Below are positions 63,134 to 64,000 of a DNA stretch of 64,000 bases, one piece after another (within the stretch, counting starts at the first letter, position 1; every line of letters begins with the position of its first letter). A model generated the notes under the pieces. It saw only the letters and a program-made list of their open reading frames with translations. It was not told the origin of the DNA and made no database searches. A program made the translations under genes and the position numbers. The stretch is from JAKPQE01 sp041397845 (GTDB taxonomy: Bacteria > Pseudomonadota > Alphaproteobacteria > Rhizobiales > JAKPQE01): positions 62,001 through 126,000 of the forward strand of contig JAWKVW010000002.1 of the NCBI GenBank assembly GCA_041397845.1, written 5' to 3'.

Positions 63134-64000
63134 ATGCTCTATTTCCTCGGCGAACTGTCCGGGCAGTTCTCGGCGCTCAACGTCTTCCGCTACACGACGT
63201 TCCGGACCGGCGGCGCGGTGATGACGGCGCTGCTTTTCGTGTTCCTGTTCGGTCCGGCGATCATCCAGGGCCTGCGGGTGCGGCAGGGCAAGGGCCAAAG
63301 CCGATCCGCGAGGACGGGGCCGAAGGGGCACCTCATCACCAAGCAGGGCACGCCGACGATGGGCGGGATCATGATCCTGTCCGGCCTGTGGTGCTGACGT
63401 GCTGCTCGCGAACCTGAAGAGCGTCTACGTCTGGGCAGTGCTCGGCGTCACCGTCGCCTTCGGCCTCATCGGCTTCATGACGACTTCCTCAAGGTGAAGA
63501 AGTATTCGCACAAGGGCTTTGGCGGGCGCTCGCGCCTCGCGCTCGAGGCGCTGGTCGCGGCGGTCGCGGTGACCGTGATGATGGTCTGGGGCGAGCAGGA
63601 AGTCGAACACCGACCTCGTTCGTTCATCAAGGATTTCATCCTCGATCTCGGCCTGTTCTCTGTGCCGTTCGGCATGTTCGTCATTGTCGGCGCGGGCAAT
63701 GCGGTGAACCTTACTGACGGGCTCACTGGCCTTGCCATCGTGCCGGTGATGATCGCGGCCGGCACGTTCGGTTTCATCGCCTATCTCGCCGGCCATGCGA
63801 CCTTCGCCGACTACCTGCAGATCCACTATGTCGAGGGGTTGGCGAGCTTGCCATCATCTGCGGCGCCATTCTCGGGGCCGGGCTCGGCTTTCTGTCCAAC
63901 GCGCCGCCGGCCTCGATCTTCATGGGCGATACCGGCTCGCTGGCGCCTGGCGGCATGTCGGCGCGATTGGCTGTCGTCAAGCACGAGATCGTGCTCGCCA
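63134..64000 (+). pseudogene. mraY: Phospho-MurNAc-pentapeptide transferase MraY, truncated by window edge and frameshifted
   Basis: Inner-membrane enzyme that makes lipid I. ATG 63134 opens MLYFLGELSGQFSALNVFRYTTFRTGGAVMTALLFVFLFGP, then GPKGHLITKQGTPTMGGIMIL (shared substrate motif). After shifts: SLYxWAVLGVTVAFGLIGFMDDFLKVKKYSHKGFGGRSRLALE with the catalytic Asp-Asp, then GNAVNLTDGLTGLAIVPVMIAAGTFGFIAYLAGHATFADYL and a GDTGSLALGG-like motif near 63925. Only about 289 residues are in view before the right edge; the family has about 360. Confidence 0.9.

Overview
The window reads as a draft-quality piece of a high-GC alphaproteobacterial chromosome, most likely Rhizobiales (Hyphomicrobiales). 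Pointers are the divergent uvrA/ssb pair with two GAAC-N7-GAAC LexA boxes, trmFO next to a squalene/phytoene synthase, a DUF1127 mini-protein, tight overlapping operons and a nirS-type denitrification cluster with fused nirDL. Genus cannot be fixed from the sequence alone. Many conserved genes (uvrA, norC/norB, the 5' part of nirS, ftsI, murE, murF, mraY, gpt) are broken by short indels clustered in patches, while other long stretches (8-15 kb, 26-39 kb) are clean. This looks like uneven sequence accuracy rather than real gene decay, so most broken genes below are given as one gene with its intended span.

Layout. 0-8 kb: phytoene/squalene synthase tail, trmFO(-), a lipoprotein, DUF1127(-), uvrA(-), ssb(+) and a secreted NADase-type glycan-binding protein(-). 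8-20 kb: CDF transporter and chrA(-), an RND efflux pair (+) and a second RND efflux pair (-). 20-23.7 kb: small cytochrome c(+), gpt and a CinA-like protein(-), norCB(-). 24-38.8 kb: the denitrification core (+): nirS, a NapC/NirT-type cytochrome fused to an EB_dh-type haem domain, a cupredoxin, a MocR regulator, a third cytochrome cd1-like protein, nirE, nirC, nirF, nirDL, nirG, nirH, nirJ, nirN. 38.9-43.3 kb: a degenerate tRNA-Arg, a tandem repeat and an apparent island with an AlkB-like dioxygenase, an EcoRII-type restriction enzyme, Vsr and a Dcm-type methyltransferase (all -). 43.4-54 kb: amidase, PPK2, polysaccharide deacetylase plus GNAT, extensin-like protein, BLUF photosensor, a 5-oxoprolinase and a Met/Gly-repeat lipoprotein. 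54-64 kb: DjlA-like and AmiD-like genes, RNase P RNA, then the division/cell-wall (dcw) cluster mraZ-rsmH-ftsL-ftsI-murE-murF-mraY running off the right edge.

How the parts work together. NirS reduces nitrite to NO and NorCB reduces NO to N2O. NirE, NirDL/G/H, NirJ, NirF and NirN make haem d1 for NirS; NirC, the cupredoxin and the multihaem NirT-type protein are candidate electron carriers. Near-identical CRP/FNR-type sites (TTGAC-N4-GTCAA) precede norC, nirS and nirE, and a one-mismatch copy precedes the NirT fusion, so one regulator probably controls the set. No norQ/norD, nosZ or CRP/FNR-type regulator gene is in the window. uvrA/ssb look SOS controlled, and mraZ is preceded by a four-repeat MraZ operator.

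The most unusual content is the nir cluster itself (a six-haem NirT-EB_dh fusion, a third cd1-type paralogue lacking one expected active-site histidine, an embedded MocR regulator with its own palindrome) and the EcoRII/Dcm/Vsr/AlkB island abutting a damaged tRNA gene.
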